Positions 1 to 8,102 of a stretch of 32,158 bases of DNA are shown here, piece after piece. Position 1 is the first letter of the stretch, and each line of letters begins with the position of its first letter. Position numbers and translations under genes: made by a program. The stretch spans positions 1 to 32,158 of the forward strand of contig JAEZTA010000105.1 of assembly GCA_023443765.1 (NCBI GenBank). Direction: 5' to 3'. The notes beneath the pieces are model-generated. The model did no database searches and had not been told where the DNA came from. It saw nothing but the letters and a program-made list of their open reading frames with translations. The stretch comes from Bacteroidota bacterium (GTDB lineage: Bacteria > Bacteroidota > Bacteroidia > Bacteroidales > Rikenellaceae).

Positions 1-1
1 C

Positions 2-826
2 GCAGGGACCGACCTCCGGTACAAAGACCTGGAGGGGAATTACTATATCTACCGCGCGCCGAAACCGCCGGTAACCACCGCCCCCGGGCCTCAGCCCGCA
101 GTGAAACAACCGGCCCCCACGCCCATACCCGTGCCTGACCCTGCCCCGGCAGTGCTTACGACGCCCCACGCATCCGTTCTGACCACTCCCGTCACACTCT
201 CCTCCGGCCTGCCGGAAGTCCCTTTCGTACGGCCGGAGCCCATCCGGATTCCCGTGCGGACCAATATCCTCCCAACACCCCTGCCCGTTGCAAAATGGGC
301 CGTAAAAACCAACCTGCTCTACGACGCCACCGCGACGTTCAACCTGGGCACGGAGTTCGCCGTCGGCCGGAAATGGACGCTCGACGTATCGGGCAACTAC
401 AACCCGTGGACCTTCTCCGAAAACCGAAAAATGAAACACTGGTTCGTGCAGCCCGAAGCCCGTTGGTGGAGCTGCACGCGTTTCTCGGGCCATTTCGTAG
501 GCGTCCATGCGCATGCCGGGGGTTACAACTGGGGAGGAATGCTGCCCTGGGGATTCAACTCGGGCCGGATGTTCGGATCGGTTGAAAATAAAAACATACA
601 AAGCCACCGTTACCAGGGCTGGTTTGCCGGTGCGGGCGTCAGCTACGGCTACCACTGGGTGCTGGGCAACCGCTGGGGACTCGAAGCCACCGTGGGCGTG
701 GGATACGTCTACCTCGACTACGACAAATACCCGTGCGCGCGGTGCGGCCGGAAGATCGGCAGCGAAACAAAGCACTATTTCGGCCCCACCAAAGCGGGAA
801 TATCCCTGGTCTATATCCTGAAATAG
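2..826 (+). CDS. STN-like / DUF3575 outer-membrane-type protein, 5' truncated by window edge
   Basis: The reading frame is open from base 2, so the real start lies outside the window; the GTG at 101 is only an internal codon. The first visible residues (AGTDLRYKDLEGNYYIY) resemble the end of an STN domain, as in secretin and TonB receptor N-termini. A Pro-rich linker of about 75 residues follows. The rest is a DUF3575 domain beginning AVKTNLLYDATATFNLG, with Trp/Tyr-rich beta-type sequence and a closing YPCARCG motif. This domain is almost the same as the whole mature protein encoded at 1127-1726. DUF3575 proteins sit next to FimA/Mfa-type pilus genes in many Bacteroidales and are presumed envelope or outer-membrane components. 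Their biochemical role is unknown. Family call is good; the STN assignment is tentative because only its tail is visible. Confidence 0.8.
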   Translation, partial: AGTDLRYKDLEGNYYIYRAPKPPVTTAPGPQPAVKQPAPTPIPVPDPAPAVLTTPHASVLTTPVTLSSGLPEVPFVRPEPIRIPVRTNILPTPLPVAKWAVKTNLLYDATATFNLGTEFAVGRKWTLDVSGNYNPWTFSENRKMKHWFVQPEARWWSCTRFSGHFVGVHAHAGGYNWGGMLPWGFNSGRMFGSVENKNIQSHRYQGWFAGAGVSYGYHWVLGNRWGLEATVGVGYVYLDYDKYPCARCGRKIGSETKHYFGPTKAGISLVYILK

Positions 827-1126
827 GCCATTCCGGAGCGGAAATTAAAAAAATATCCGGAATTTCTTGGGACAAAATCAAATACCGCATCTCTATTACT
901 ACGAAGACGCAACTCTCAACGAATTATCATACGACCGTTATGCCGCATTTATCAGGACCATTGCGGCGGTTTACAACGAAAGTAACGCAATACGCCGTAT
1001 TGCGCTGCCGGCTCGAAACGGGCATTCGGGAATAATATTCCCCTTTGCAGCGGGCCGGGCCTTTCGGGCGACCGGTCCGGTTGGGAAAAGTCTGCCACAG
1101 AGGACAGAACAACTAAACTGAAAAAG
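827..1126. other. 300-nt intergenic spacer between the two DUF3575 genes
   Basis: No convincing gene is present; short frames here lack family features and start signals. A perfect 7+7 palindrome lies at 1028-1042. No clear TAnnTTTG promoter element was found by eye. The spacer probably carries the promoter for the 1127 gene, but that is inference. Confidence 0.6.
1028..1042. promoter_or_regulatory. Candidate operator palindrome upstream of DUF3575 gene
   Basis: GGGAATAATATTCCC consists of two perfectly complementary 7-bp arms around one central base, about 85 nt upstream of the 1127 start. Such dyads often bind dimeric regulators. No regulator is identified and no second copy was seen nearby. 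Confidence 0.3.
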
Positions 1127-1726
1127 ATGAAAAAAGCATTTACGCTGATTCTTATGACGATATGTCTCGGAATACCGGGTTCGTACGCTCAAAAGGTAGC
1201 CGTGAAGACCAACCTGCTCTACGACGCGACTTCGACGTTCAACCTGGGCGCGGAGGTTGGTCTCAGCCGGAACTGGACGCTCGACGTATCGGGCAACTAC
1301 AATCCGTGGACTTTTTCGGAGAACCGCAAGATGAAGCACTGGCTCGTGCAGCCCGAGGTCCGCTGGTGGAGTTGCACCCGTTTCTCGGGCCATTTCCTGG
1401 GCCTGCACGCTCTCGGCGGCGGCTACAACTGGGGCGGGATGCTGCCCTGGGGATTCAACTCGGGTAAGATGTTCGGGTCGGTCAAAAACGAAAACATCCA
1501 GAACCACCGCTACGAAGGCTGGCTCGTGGGCGCCGGCGTCAGCTACGGCTACCACTGGGTGCTGGGCAACCGCTGGGGGCTCGAAGCCACCGTGGGCGTC
1601 GGTTACGCATACCTCGATTACGACAAATACCCGTGTGCGAAATGCGGCCGGAAGATCGGCAGCGAATCGAAGCACTATTTCGGCCCCACCAAAGCGGGCA
1701 TCACCCTGATATTCATGATCAAATAA
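1127..1726 (+). CDS. DUF3575 family protein, exported
   Basis: This 199-residue protein has a signal peptide (MKKAFTLILMTICLGIPGSYA, cleavage expected before Q22) and then one DUF3575 domain. Motifs include AVKTNLLYDATSTFNLG, WTLDVSGNYNPWTFSE and YPCAKCGRKIGSESKHYF. It is nearly identical over its mature length to the C-terminal domain of the preceding gene but lacks that protein's N-terminal extension and Pro-rich linker. The Trp/Tyr/Gly-rich pattern ending in a short hydrophobic strand suggests a small outer-membrane beta-barrel, which is inference. The next gene starts 16 nt downstream, so they are probably co-transcribed. ATG at 1127 was chosen because it alone gives a complete signal peptide. 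Confidence 0.85.
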   Translation: MKKAFTLILMTICLGIPGSYAQKVAVKTNLLYDATSTFNLGAEVGLSRNWTLDVSGNYNPWTFSENRKMKHWLVQPEVRWWSCTRFSGHFLGLHALGGGYNWGGMLPWGFNSGKMFGSVKNENIQNHRYEGWLVGAGVSYGYHWVLGNRWGLEATVGVGYAYLDYDKYPCAKCGRKIGSESKHYFGPTKAGITLIFMIK

Positions 1727-1742
1727 TAACCGAGACTACGCT

Positions 1743-3284
1743 ATGAAGAGAATATATACGATTTTATTTCCGCTTAGCCTGGCCCTCACAGGGCCGGCGT
1801 TGGAAAGTGTGGCTCAGAACAGTCCGGTCCGCCAGGGCAGCATCATCGTACAGATGAACGAACTCGCCCAGCGCGGCGATTCGCTCTACGTCGACATGTC
1901 CGTGACGACCGAGGGGCGCAACGTGCCCTCGCGCATGAGCGCGGATTTCACCCCGGTGCTCGTCGCCGACGGACAGTCGCTCGCCCTGCCCGGGATCGAA
2001 ATCAAGGGCCGCAACAACTATAAGAACTTCCGCCGCTCGCAGGCGCTGATGAGCCAAAAGGAGCGCCGGGCCTATGCTTCGGCAGCGCCTTACCTCGTCG
2101 TGCCCGACTACAAGGGCGGCCGGCAGATCGACTACCGCCTCGCGATACCTTACGAGTCGTGGATGTCCTCGGCGCGCCTCAATCTCCAGAAAAGCGACTG
2201 CGGATGCGGCCAATCCAACGTCACCGACGTGCGGATACTGGCCAACCGCGTAGCACTGGAAGAGGTGATCATCATTGAGCGCTACCGCATCGAACCTCAC
2301 CTGGCCTACGTACAACCCGAAGCCGAAGCGGTGAAACGCCGTGCCGAGCAGGGCGAAGCATTCCTCGACTTCGCCGTCGGGAAGACCGCCATCAACCCCG
2401 ATTTCGGCCGCAACGCGACCGAGCTGGAAAAAATCCGCAAGATGATCGGGCTCGTGCACGACGACAAGGATGTCACGATCAACCGCATCGCAATCGCAGG
2501 TTACGCGTCGCCCGAGGGGTCGCTCGCCATGAACGAACGTCTCTCCGAAGGCCGTGCCAATGCGCTCCGCAGTTATCTGCAAAGCCGTTACCCCGACATT
2601 CCGAGATCGCTTTACGCGGTCCATTTCGGCGGCGAGAACTGGGACGACCTGGTCAAGGTCCTCCAAACCTCCGACATGCCCGACAAGCAGGCCGTGCTCG
2701 ACCTGATCGACCGCTATTCGATCAACGAGGGCCGCGAGTCGAAGCTGATGGCCCTGAAAGGCGGCACGCCGTGGCGCTACATGCTCAAAGAGATGTTCCC
2801 GGCCTTGCGCAAGGTGACTGTCGCCGTAGATTACGACATCAAGAACTTCGATGTCGAGGAGGCGAAAGAGGTCGTGAAAACCCGCCCGCAAAACCTGAGC
2901 CTCAATGAAATGTACTTGGTAGCCAACACCTACGAACCCGGTTCGGAAAATTTTAACGACCTGTTCGAAACCGCCGTGCGGCTCTATCCCGAGAATACGA
3001 CGGCGAATATCAACGCCGCGGTTGTGGCCCTGCAACGCCGGGACTTCGTCGGCGCCGAGCGGCAGCTCCGGAACGTGAAGAACGGCGAGGCCATTCCCGA
3101 ATACAACAACGCCCGGGGACTCCTGCTGATGCTCCGCGACCAGAACTACGACGATGCCTCCCGGTATTTCGAAGCGGCCCGCGCCGCAGGACTGGAAGCC
3201 GCGCAGCAGAACCTCGAAGAAATCGCACGCCTGAGGCAGAATCTCGACCAGATCAAAGAGGCCGAACTTAAAAAGAAACATTAG
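1743..3284 (+). CDS. DUF3868 / OmpA-like / TPR envelope protein of pilus locus
   Basis: The 513-residue product has a signal peptide (cleavage near SVAQ, residue 25). Residues about 28-125 match the DUF3868 pattern. Residues about 205-300 are an OmpA-like peptidoglycan-binding domain: FLDFAVGKTAINPDF, then IAGYASPEGSLAMNERLSEG, the typical signature with Asn and Arg of the helix. Residues about 380-500 are helical and TPR-like, ending in a Lys-rich tail. DUF3868 proteins accompany DUF3575 and FimA/Mfa-like pilins in Bacteroidales. A plausible role is anchoring the pilus platform to peptidoglycan, but this is inferred from domains. The gene lies 16 nt after the DUF3575 gene and 57 nt before the pilin array. 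Confidence 0.85.
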   Translation: MKRIYTILFPLSLALTGPALESVAQNSPVRQGSIIVQMNELAQRGDSLYVDMSVTTEGRNVPSRMSADFTPVLVADGQSLALPGIEIKGRNNYKNFRRSQALMSQKERRAYASAAPYLVVPDYKGGRQIDYRLAIPYESWMSSARLNLQKSDCGCGQSNVTDVRILANRVALEEVIIIERYRIEPHLAYVQPEAEAVKRRAEQGEAFLDFAVGKTAINPDFGRNATELEKIRKMIGLVHDDKDVTINRIAIAGYASPEGSLAMNERLSEGRANALRSYLQSRYPDIPRSLYAVHFGGENWDDLVKVLQTSDMPDKQAVLDLIDRYSINEGRESKLMALKGGTPWRYMLKEMFPALRKVTVAVDYDIKNFDVEEAKEVVKTRPQNLSLNEMYLVANTYEPGSENFNDLFETAVRLYPENTTANINAAVVALQRRDFVGAERQLRNVKNGEAIPEYNNARGLLLMLRDQNYDDASRYFEAARAAGLEAAQQNLEEIARLRQNLDQIKEAELKKKH

Positions 3285-3341
3285 GCAATTTAGTGACCTT
3301 CAATCAATAATCATCTTTTTTATCAAACACAATTCAGTACT

Positions 3342-4466
3342 ATGAAAATGAGAACTTTTTGGGTTGCCGCTCTGGCAACGATGACACTCGCCGCCTGCAA
3401 CAAGGACGGCGAATCGGGTGGAACCCCTGCCGGGAACGGCGGCAAGACCAATTTCGCCGTGTCGCTCCCGGGCGCACTGGATACCTACGCGGTCGAGGAC
3501 CCGCAGGCGGGTGCTATCACGCCGTATTACGACAATGTAATGGTTTATCTGGCCGACGCCGGTGAGAATGTGGTGGGCTACGCCTGGACCGATGCCGAGA
3601 TCAAGGCGCGGGAGAAGCGTTTCGAGCAGATCACCGAACCGGTAGCCGTATTGGTTATCGTGAACTCGGGCAGCGCTGTGCTGCCGACCGGTTCGCTTTC
3701 GCTTGCCGCACTTAATAGCAGTATCGACGCCATCACGGTTGCCGATCAGAACAAGGCCGTCAAGACCCTTGCGGCCGAGGATTCGAAAGGCAACGCTGCC
3801 GGGACTTACGGTCCCATACAGCAGGTAATACTTTACGGTCAGCAGGAAACGTTCACGACGGAAACTCCCACTGACGGCCACACGCTGAAAAAGGCTGCCA
3901 TAGAACTCAAATCGCTGGCGGCGCGTTTCGAAGTGGGTACCGTGAAGCCGGGCACCGGTCTGGACGCACTGACCGTCGAGGCCGTTTATCTCAACAACTT
4001 CCACCTCGACCACGGACGCCTTACCGCTCAGGAGTTCACCGAAGCCACTTGGCCGACGGTGTTCACCCCCGCATGGGCTACCGACGGCTACAATGCAGCC
4101 GTAACGTCCAACGCCGGAACCAAGGTCTACGCTTATCAGGTCCTCCTCGGCAATAAGATTCCCCACATCATCTACAAGGTGAGCGGTACGGTTACGGCAG
4201 GCTATAAGCTCTCCGACGGCACAGGAGATGAGAACACCGCTACGCCCTTCACCGACAAGTACATCACCGTGAAAGGTTTCCGTGAGAACGGTTCGCTGCT
4301 TACGACTATCGAGGGTCACAAGATCTACAAGATGGGGCTCGACGGCGGCGGTATCGAAATTACCCCGGACAAGATCACCGACAAGCCCGAGAAGAACAAG
4401 ATCGACCTGATCGTGGCTATCACGGTTGCCGACTGGACGACCTCGAATGTTACTCCCGAGTTTTAA
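3342..4466 (+). CDS. FimA/Mfa1-like pilin lipoprotein, copy 1
   Basis: This 374-residue protein has a lipoprotein signal with lipobox LAAC (Cys19), expected for type V pilins exported as lipidated precursors. The mature part is Thr/Ala/Val-rich beta sequence with the fimbrillin layout: an N-terminal strand, VMVYLADAGENVVGYAWTD, KKAAIELKSLAARFEVGTVK, and a closing strand IVAITVADWTTSNVTPEF. It belongs to the FimA/Mfa1 superfamily by pattern and by a downstream Mfa2-type anchor gene. It is the most divergent copy at the N-terminus (MKMRTFWVAALATM, DTYAVEDPQAG with one residue fewer). Being first, it is nearest any array promoter. A typical Arg cleavage site before the second strand is absent; the sequence reads ALDTYAVEDP. 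Confidence 0.8.
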   Translation: MKMRTFWVAALATMTLAACNKDGESGGTPAGNGGKTNFAVSLPGALDTYAVEDPQAGAITPYYDNVMVYLADAGENVVGYAWTDAEIKAREKRFEQITEPVAVLVIVNSGSAVLPTGSLSLAALNSSIDAITVADQNKAVKTLAAEDSKGNAAGTYGPIQQVILYGQQETFTTETPTDGHTLKKAAIELKSLAARFEVGTVKPGTGLDALTVEAVYLNNFHLDHGRLTAQEFTEATWPTVFTPAWATDGYNAAVTSNAGTKVYAYQVLLGNKIPHIIYKVSGTVTAGYKLSDGTGDENTATPFTDKYITVKGFRENGSLLTTIEGHKIYKMGLDGGGIEITPDKITDKPEKNKIDLIVAITVADWTTSNVTPEF

Positions 4467-4481
4467 GTTTTAACGAACCAC

Positions 4482-4515
4482 CCTGGGGAGGGAACTCCTC
4501 TCCCCAGGTCTTTTT
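4482..4515 (+). terminator. Hairpin with T-tract after pilin copy 1
   Basis: CCTGGGGAG pairs with CTCCCCAGG across a short loop (4482-4508) and is followed by TCTTTTT. It looks like an intrinsic terminator or attenuator 13 nt before the next pilin start. Confidence 0.75.
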
Positions 4516-4527
4516 ATCGAATATTCT

Positions 4528-5652
4528 ATGAAAAAATTTACAAGCCTTTGCGCTCTGACTGCGCTGGTATTACTGGCGGCCTGCAGCAAAGATGCCGAAC
4601 CGGGCGGTACGCCCGCCACCGGCGGCAAGACCAATTTCGAGGTATCCCTCCCGGGTGCTTTGGAGACCTACGCGGTCGAGGACCCGCAGGCTGCCGGCGC
4701 TATCACGCCGTTCTACGATAACGTTACGGTTTACCTGATGGATGCCGGCTACAATCTGGTCGGCTATGCCTGGACCGACGCCGAGATCAAGGCGAAGCAG
4801 AAGCGTTTCGAACAGATCGTCGAACCGACCATGGTAATGGTTGTAGTGAACTCCGGCAACGTTACGATGCCTACCGGCTCCGTTTCGCTTACCAATTACC
4901 AGAACAGCCTTTTCGCCATCACCGTGGCCGAGCAGAATAAGGCCGCCAAGACCCTTGCGACCGAGGATGCCAAAGGCAATGCAGCCGGCAGCTATTCGCC
5001 CGTACAGCAGGTGACGCTCTATGGCGAGCAGACGACGTTCACGACGGAAACCCCGACCGACGGCCATACGGTGAAGAAAGCCGCCGTAGAGCTCAAGTCG
5101 CTCGTGTCGCGCTTCGAGGTGGGAACCGTGAAAAAAGGAACTGGTCTGGACGCCCTGACTGTCGAGGCTGTTTACGTCAACAATTTCTACAACGAAATCG
5201 GCACTACGACCTCGCAGGCATTCACCGAAATTACGTGGCCCGCAACGTTCACCCCTGCATGGGCTACCGACGCTTACAATGCAGCCGTAAACTCCAATGC
5301 CGGAACCAAGGCTTATGCTTATCAGGTTATCTACGGCAGCAAGATTCCCCACATCATTTATAAAGTGAGCGGAACGGTTTCGGCAGGCTATAAGCTCTCC
5401 GACGGCACGGGAGATGAGAACAGCGCTACGCCCTTCACCGGCAAGTACATCACCGTGAAAGGCTTCCGCGAAAGCGGCACGCTGCTCACGAGCATCGACG
5501 CCCACAAGATCTACAAGATGGGCCTCGACAGCGGCGGCATCGAGATTACCCCGGACAAGATCACCGACAAACCCGAGAAGACCAAGATCGACCTGATCGT
5601 AGCCATTACGGTCGCCGACTGGACGACGGCAAACGTTACTCCCGAGTTTTAA
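4528..5652 (+). CDS. FimA/Mfa1-like pilin lipoprotein, copy 2
   Basis: This 374-residue paralogue has the lipobox LAAC at Cys19. The scaffold matches the other copies (VSLPGALETYAVEDPQAAGA, YAWTDAEIKAKQKRFEQI, KIPHIIYKVSGTVSAGYKL, ITPDKITDKPEK). Differences concentrate in loops: residues about 115-130 (SVSLTNYQNSLFAI), about 215-228 (FYNEIGTTTSQAF), and a short loop near residue 318 (LLTSIDAH). This is the pattern expected if exposed loops diversify while the pilin fold and polymerisation strands stay fixed. First Arg after lipidation is in KRFEQ, so no Arg-type maturation site lies near the N-terminal strand. Confidence 0.8.
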   Translation: MKKFTSLCALTALVLLAACSKDAEPGGTPATGGKTNFEVSLPGALETYAVEDPQAAGAITPFYDNVTVYLMDAGYNLVGYAWTDAEIKAKQKRFEQIVEPTMVMVVVNSGNVTMPTGSVSLTNYQNSLFAITVAEQNKAAKTLATEDAKGNAAGSYSPVQQVTLYGEQTTFTTETPTDGHTVKKAAVELKSLVSRFEVGTVKKGTGLDALTVEAVYVNNFYNEIGTTTSQAFTEITWPATFTPAWATDAYNAAVNSNAGTKAYAYQVIYGSKIPHIIYKVSGTVSAGYKLSDGTGDENSATPFTGKYITVKGFRESGTLLTSIDAHKIYKMGLDSGGIEITPDKITDKPEKTKIDLIVAITVADWTTANVTPEF

Positions 5653-5666
5653 ATTTTATCGAATTA

Positions 5667-5698
5667 CCCGGGGGAAGGAATCCCCTCCCCTGGGTTTT
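5667..5698 (+). terminator. Hairpin with short T-tract after pilin copy 2
   Basis: CCCGGGGGA pairs with TCCCCTGGG (one G-T pair) at 5667-5694, followed by TTTT. It occupies the same place as the other array hairpins. Confidence 0.7.
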
Positions 5699-5710
5699 AC
5701 TGAATGATCT

Positions 5711-6841
5711 ATGAAAAAAATGTATAAAAGCCTTTGTGCACTGACTGCGCTGGTATTACTGGCTGCTTGTAACAAAGATGCAGAACCGGGCGCAGCGGTC
5801 GGCGGCAAGACCAATTTCGCCGTATCTCTCCCCGGTGCTTTGGAAACCTACGCGGTCGAGGACCCGCAGGCCGCAGGCGCTATCGTGCCGCTTTACAACG
5901 ACGTTACGATCTATCTGGCGGATGCCGGTGAGAATTTTGTGGGCTATGCCTGGACCGATGCAGAGATCAAGGCGAAGCAGAAGCTTTTCGAGCAGATTAC
6001 TGAGCCGGTAGCCGTAGCGGTTATCGTAAACTCTGGCAGTGCTACGATGCCGACTGGGGCACTTTCGAAGTACGAGTTCCAGGACGTTATTTATGCCATC
6101 GCGGCTGCCGATCAGAACAAGGCGGTCAAAACTCTTGCGGCCGAGGATTCGAAAGGCAACGCTGCCGGGACTTACGGTCCCATCCAGCAGGTGACGCTCT
6201 ATGGCACGCAGACGACGTTCACGACGGAGAGCGTTGTCAACGGCTATACGACAAAGAAGGCTGCCGTAGAACTCTCGTCGCTGGTATCGCGTTTGGAGCT
6301 GGGTACCGTCAAAGCGGGTGCCGGATTGGATGCACTGACTGTCGAGGCGGTCTATGTCAATAATTTCTACCTTAATGCTTTCTTTGAGGCTTCGGTTCAG
6401 AGTTTTACCGAGGGCACTTGGCCCTCGACGTTCACCCCCGCATGGGCTACCGACGATTACAATGCAGCCGTGACTTCCGAAACGGGAACCAAAGCCTATG
6501 CTTATCAGATTTTCGCTTTTGGCAGTACGCTTATGCCTCATGTCATTTACAAGGTGAGCGGAACGGTTTCGGCAGGCTATAAGCTCTCCGACGGCACCGG
6601 AGATGAGAACAGCGCTACGCCCTTCACCGGCAAGTACATCACCGTGAAAGGTTTCCGCGAGAACGGTTCGCTGGTCGGATGGTTGGAGAACAACAAGATC
6701 TACAAGATGGGACTGGACGCCGGCGGCATCGAGATTACCCCGGACAAGATCACCGACAAGCCCGAGAAGAACAAGATCGACCTGATCGTGGCCATCACGG
6801 TTGCCGACTGGACAACCTCGAACGTCACCCCCGAGTTTTAA
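5711..6841 (+). CDS. FimA/Mfa1-like pilin lipoprotein, copy 3
   Basis: This 376-residue copy has lipobox LAAC (Cys20). It shares the signal sequence and upstream spacer with copy 4 almost base for base, including the start MKKMYKSLCALTALVLLAAC. Loop differences include residues about 115-130 (ALSKYEFQDVIYAI), the segment SVVNGYTTKKA instead of TPTDGHT, FYLNAFFEASVQSF, QIFAFGSTLMPHVIYK and SLVGWLENN. KTLAAEDSKGNAAGTYGPIQQV matches copy 1 rather than copy 2, suggesting mosaic exchange between copies. Role as a pilus subunit is inferred from family and position. Confidence 0.8.
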   Translation: MKKMYKSLCALTALVLLAACNKDAEPGAAVGGKTNFAVSLPGALETYAVEDPQAAGAIVPLYNDVTIYLADAGENFVGYAWTDAEIKAKQKLFEQITEPVAVAVIVNSGSATMPTGALSKYEFQDVIYAIAAADQNKAVKTLAAEDSKGNAAGTYGPIQQVTLYGTQTTFTTESVVNGYTTKKAAVELSSLVSRLELGTVKAGAGLDALTVEAVYVNNFYLNAFFEASVQSFTEGTWPSTFTPAWATDDYNAAVTSETGTKAYAYQIFAFGSTLMPHVIYKVSGTVSAGYKLSDGTGDENSATPFTGKYITVKGFRENGSLVGWLENNKIYKMGLDAGGIEITPDKITDKPEKNKIDLIVAITVADWTTSNVTPEF

Positions 6842-6855
6842 ATTTTATCGAATTA

Positions 6856-6887
6856 CCCAGGGGAAGGAATCCCCTCCCCTGGGTTTT
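6856..6887 (+). terminator. Hairpin with short T-tract after pilin copy 3
   Basis: CCCAGGGGA pairs perfectly with TCCCCTGGG at 6856-6883, followed by TTTT. The spacer differs from the one after copy 2 by about one base, and that change turns the G-T pair into A-T. Confidence 0.75.
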
Positions 6888-6899
6888 ACTGAATGATCT

Positions 6900-8042
6900 A
6901 TGAAAAAAATGTATAAAAGCCTTTGCGCCCTGACCGCACTGGTCTTACTGGCAGCTTGTAACAAAGATGCAGAACCAGGCGGTGCGGCGGTCGGCGGCAA
7001 GACCAATTTCGAGGTATCTCTCCCCGGTGCTTTGGAAACCTACGCGGTCGAGGACCCGCAGGCCGCAGGTCAGATTACACCCCATTACGAAAATGTGATC
7101 ATTTATCTGATGGATGCCGGCAGAAACATGGTCGGCTATGCCTGGACCGACGCCGAAATCAAGGCAAAGCAGAAGCGTTTCGAGCAGATCACGGAGCCTA
7201 CCAGGGCCTTTGTCTGTGTGAACACGGGCAGCGTGTCCATGCCGATCGGGCAAACCACGCAATCCGCTTTTTACACCAAGCTGGATGAGCTGACTATAGC
7301 CGATCAGAACAAGCCGGTCAAAACCCTTGCCGCAGCCGATGCCAAAGGCAACGCCGCCGGGAATTATCTCTCCGTGCAGCAGGTAGCACTCTTCGGCCAC
7401 ACGTCCGTCTTCACGACTGCGACTTCCGACGACGGCCATACGCTGAAAAAAGCCGCCATAAAGCTCCGTTCGCTGACGGGACGTTTCGAGGTCGGAACCG
7501 TAAAGGCCGGCACGGGACTGGATGCACTGACCGTCGAGGCCGTTTACATCAATTACTTCCAATATAACTACGACGGCGTATACGGCAGCGGACAAGGATG
7601 GTCCAGCCAGAAATTCACCGAACTGACCTGGCCCGCGACATACACCCCCGCATGGGCGACCGACACTTACAATGCGGCCGTAACTTCGGCGTCGGGAACG
7701 AAGGCTTACGCCTACCAGGTATTTGAAAGCGACCTGGTGCCCCATATCATCTACAAGGTGAGCGGCACGGTTTCGGCCGGTTATAAACTCGCCGACGGTA
7801 CGGGCGACCTGAGCAACCCGACCCCCTTTACGGGCAAATACATCACGGTAAAGGGATTTAAGACGGTAACACCCGTCGAACGCGTCGATTCCCATCGGAT
7901 TTATAAAATGGGACTGGAAAATGGCGGCATCGAAATCACGCCTGAGAAGATCACTGATAAACCCGAGAAATCGAAGATCGACCTGATCGTGGCCATCACA
8001 GTCGCCGACTGGACGGTGTCGAACGTCGTTCCCGAGATTTAA
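6900..8042 (+). CDS. FimA/Mfa1-like pilin lipoprotein, copy 4
   Basis: This is the longest copy at 380 residues, with lipobox LAAC (Cys20). The extra length is mainly a Gly/Tyr/Ser-rich loop near residue 220 (YNYDGVYGSGQGWSSQKF). Other variable stretches are QTTQSAFYTKLDELTI, GHTSVFTTATSDDGHT and TVTPVERVDSH. The C-terminal strand reads ITVADWTVSNVVPEI. It keeps the ALETYAVEDPQAAG segment and lacks an Arg there. The fold and lipidation pattern match the rest of the array. Together with copy 5 it is more diverged at silent sites than copies 2 and 3 are from each other. Confidence 0.8.
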   Translation: MKKMYKSLCALTALVLLAACNKDAEPGGAAVGGKTNFEVSLPGALETYAVEDPQAAGQITPHYENVIIYLMDAGRNMVGYAWTDAEIKAKQKRFEQITEPTRAFVCVNTGSVSMPIGQTTQSAFYTKLDELTIADQNKPVKTLAAADAKGNAAGNYLSVQQVALFGHTSVFTTATSDDGHTLKKAAIKLRSLTGRFEVGTVKAGTGLDALTVEAVYINYFQYNYDGVYGSGQGWSSQKFTELTWPATYTPAWATDTYNAAVTSASGTKAYAYQVFESDLVPHIIYKVSGTVSAGYKLADGTGDLSNPTPFTGKYITVKGFKTVTPVERVDSHRIYKMGLENGGIEITPEKITDKPEKSKIDLIVAITVADWTVSNVVPEI

Positions 8043-8058
8043 ATTTTACCGAATCACC

Positions 8059-8090
8059 CTGGGGAGGGGACTCCTCTCCTCAGTTTTTTT
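8059..8090 (+). terminator. Hairpin with strong T-tract after pilin copy 4
   Basis: CTGGGGAG pairs with CTCCTCAG (one G-T pair) at 8059-8083, followed by seven T residues. It has the best U-tract of the five array hairpins. Confidence 0.75.
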
Positions 8091-8102
8091 ATCGAATAAT
8101 TT

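Noticed and set aside
1764..3281. 505-codon open frame on the - strand
   Set aside because: It lies wholly antisense to the well-supported DUF3868/OmpA-like gene, shows no domain or signal peptide, and is explained by GC-rich codon use.
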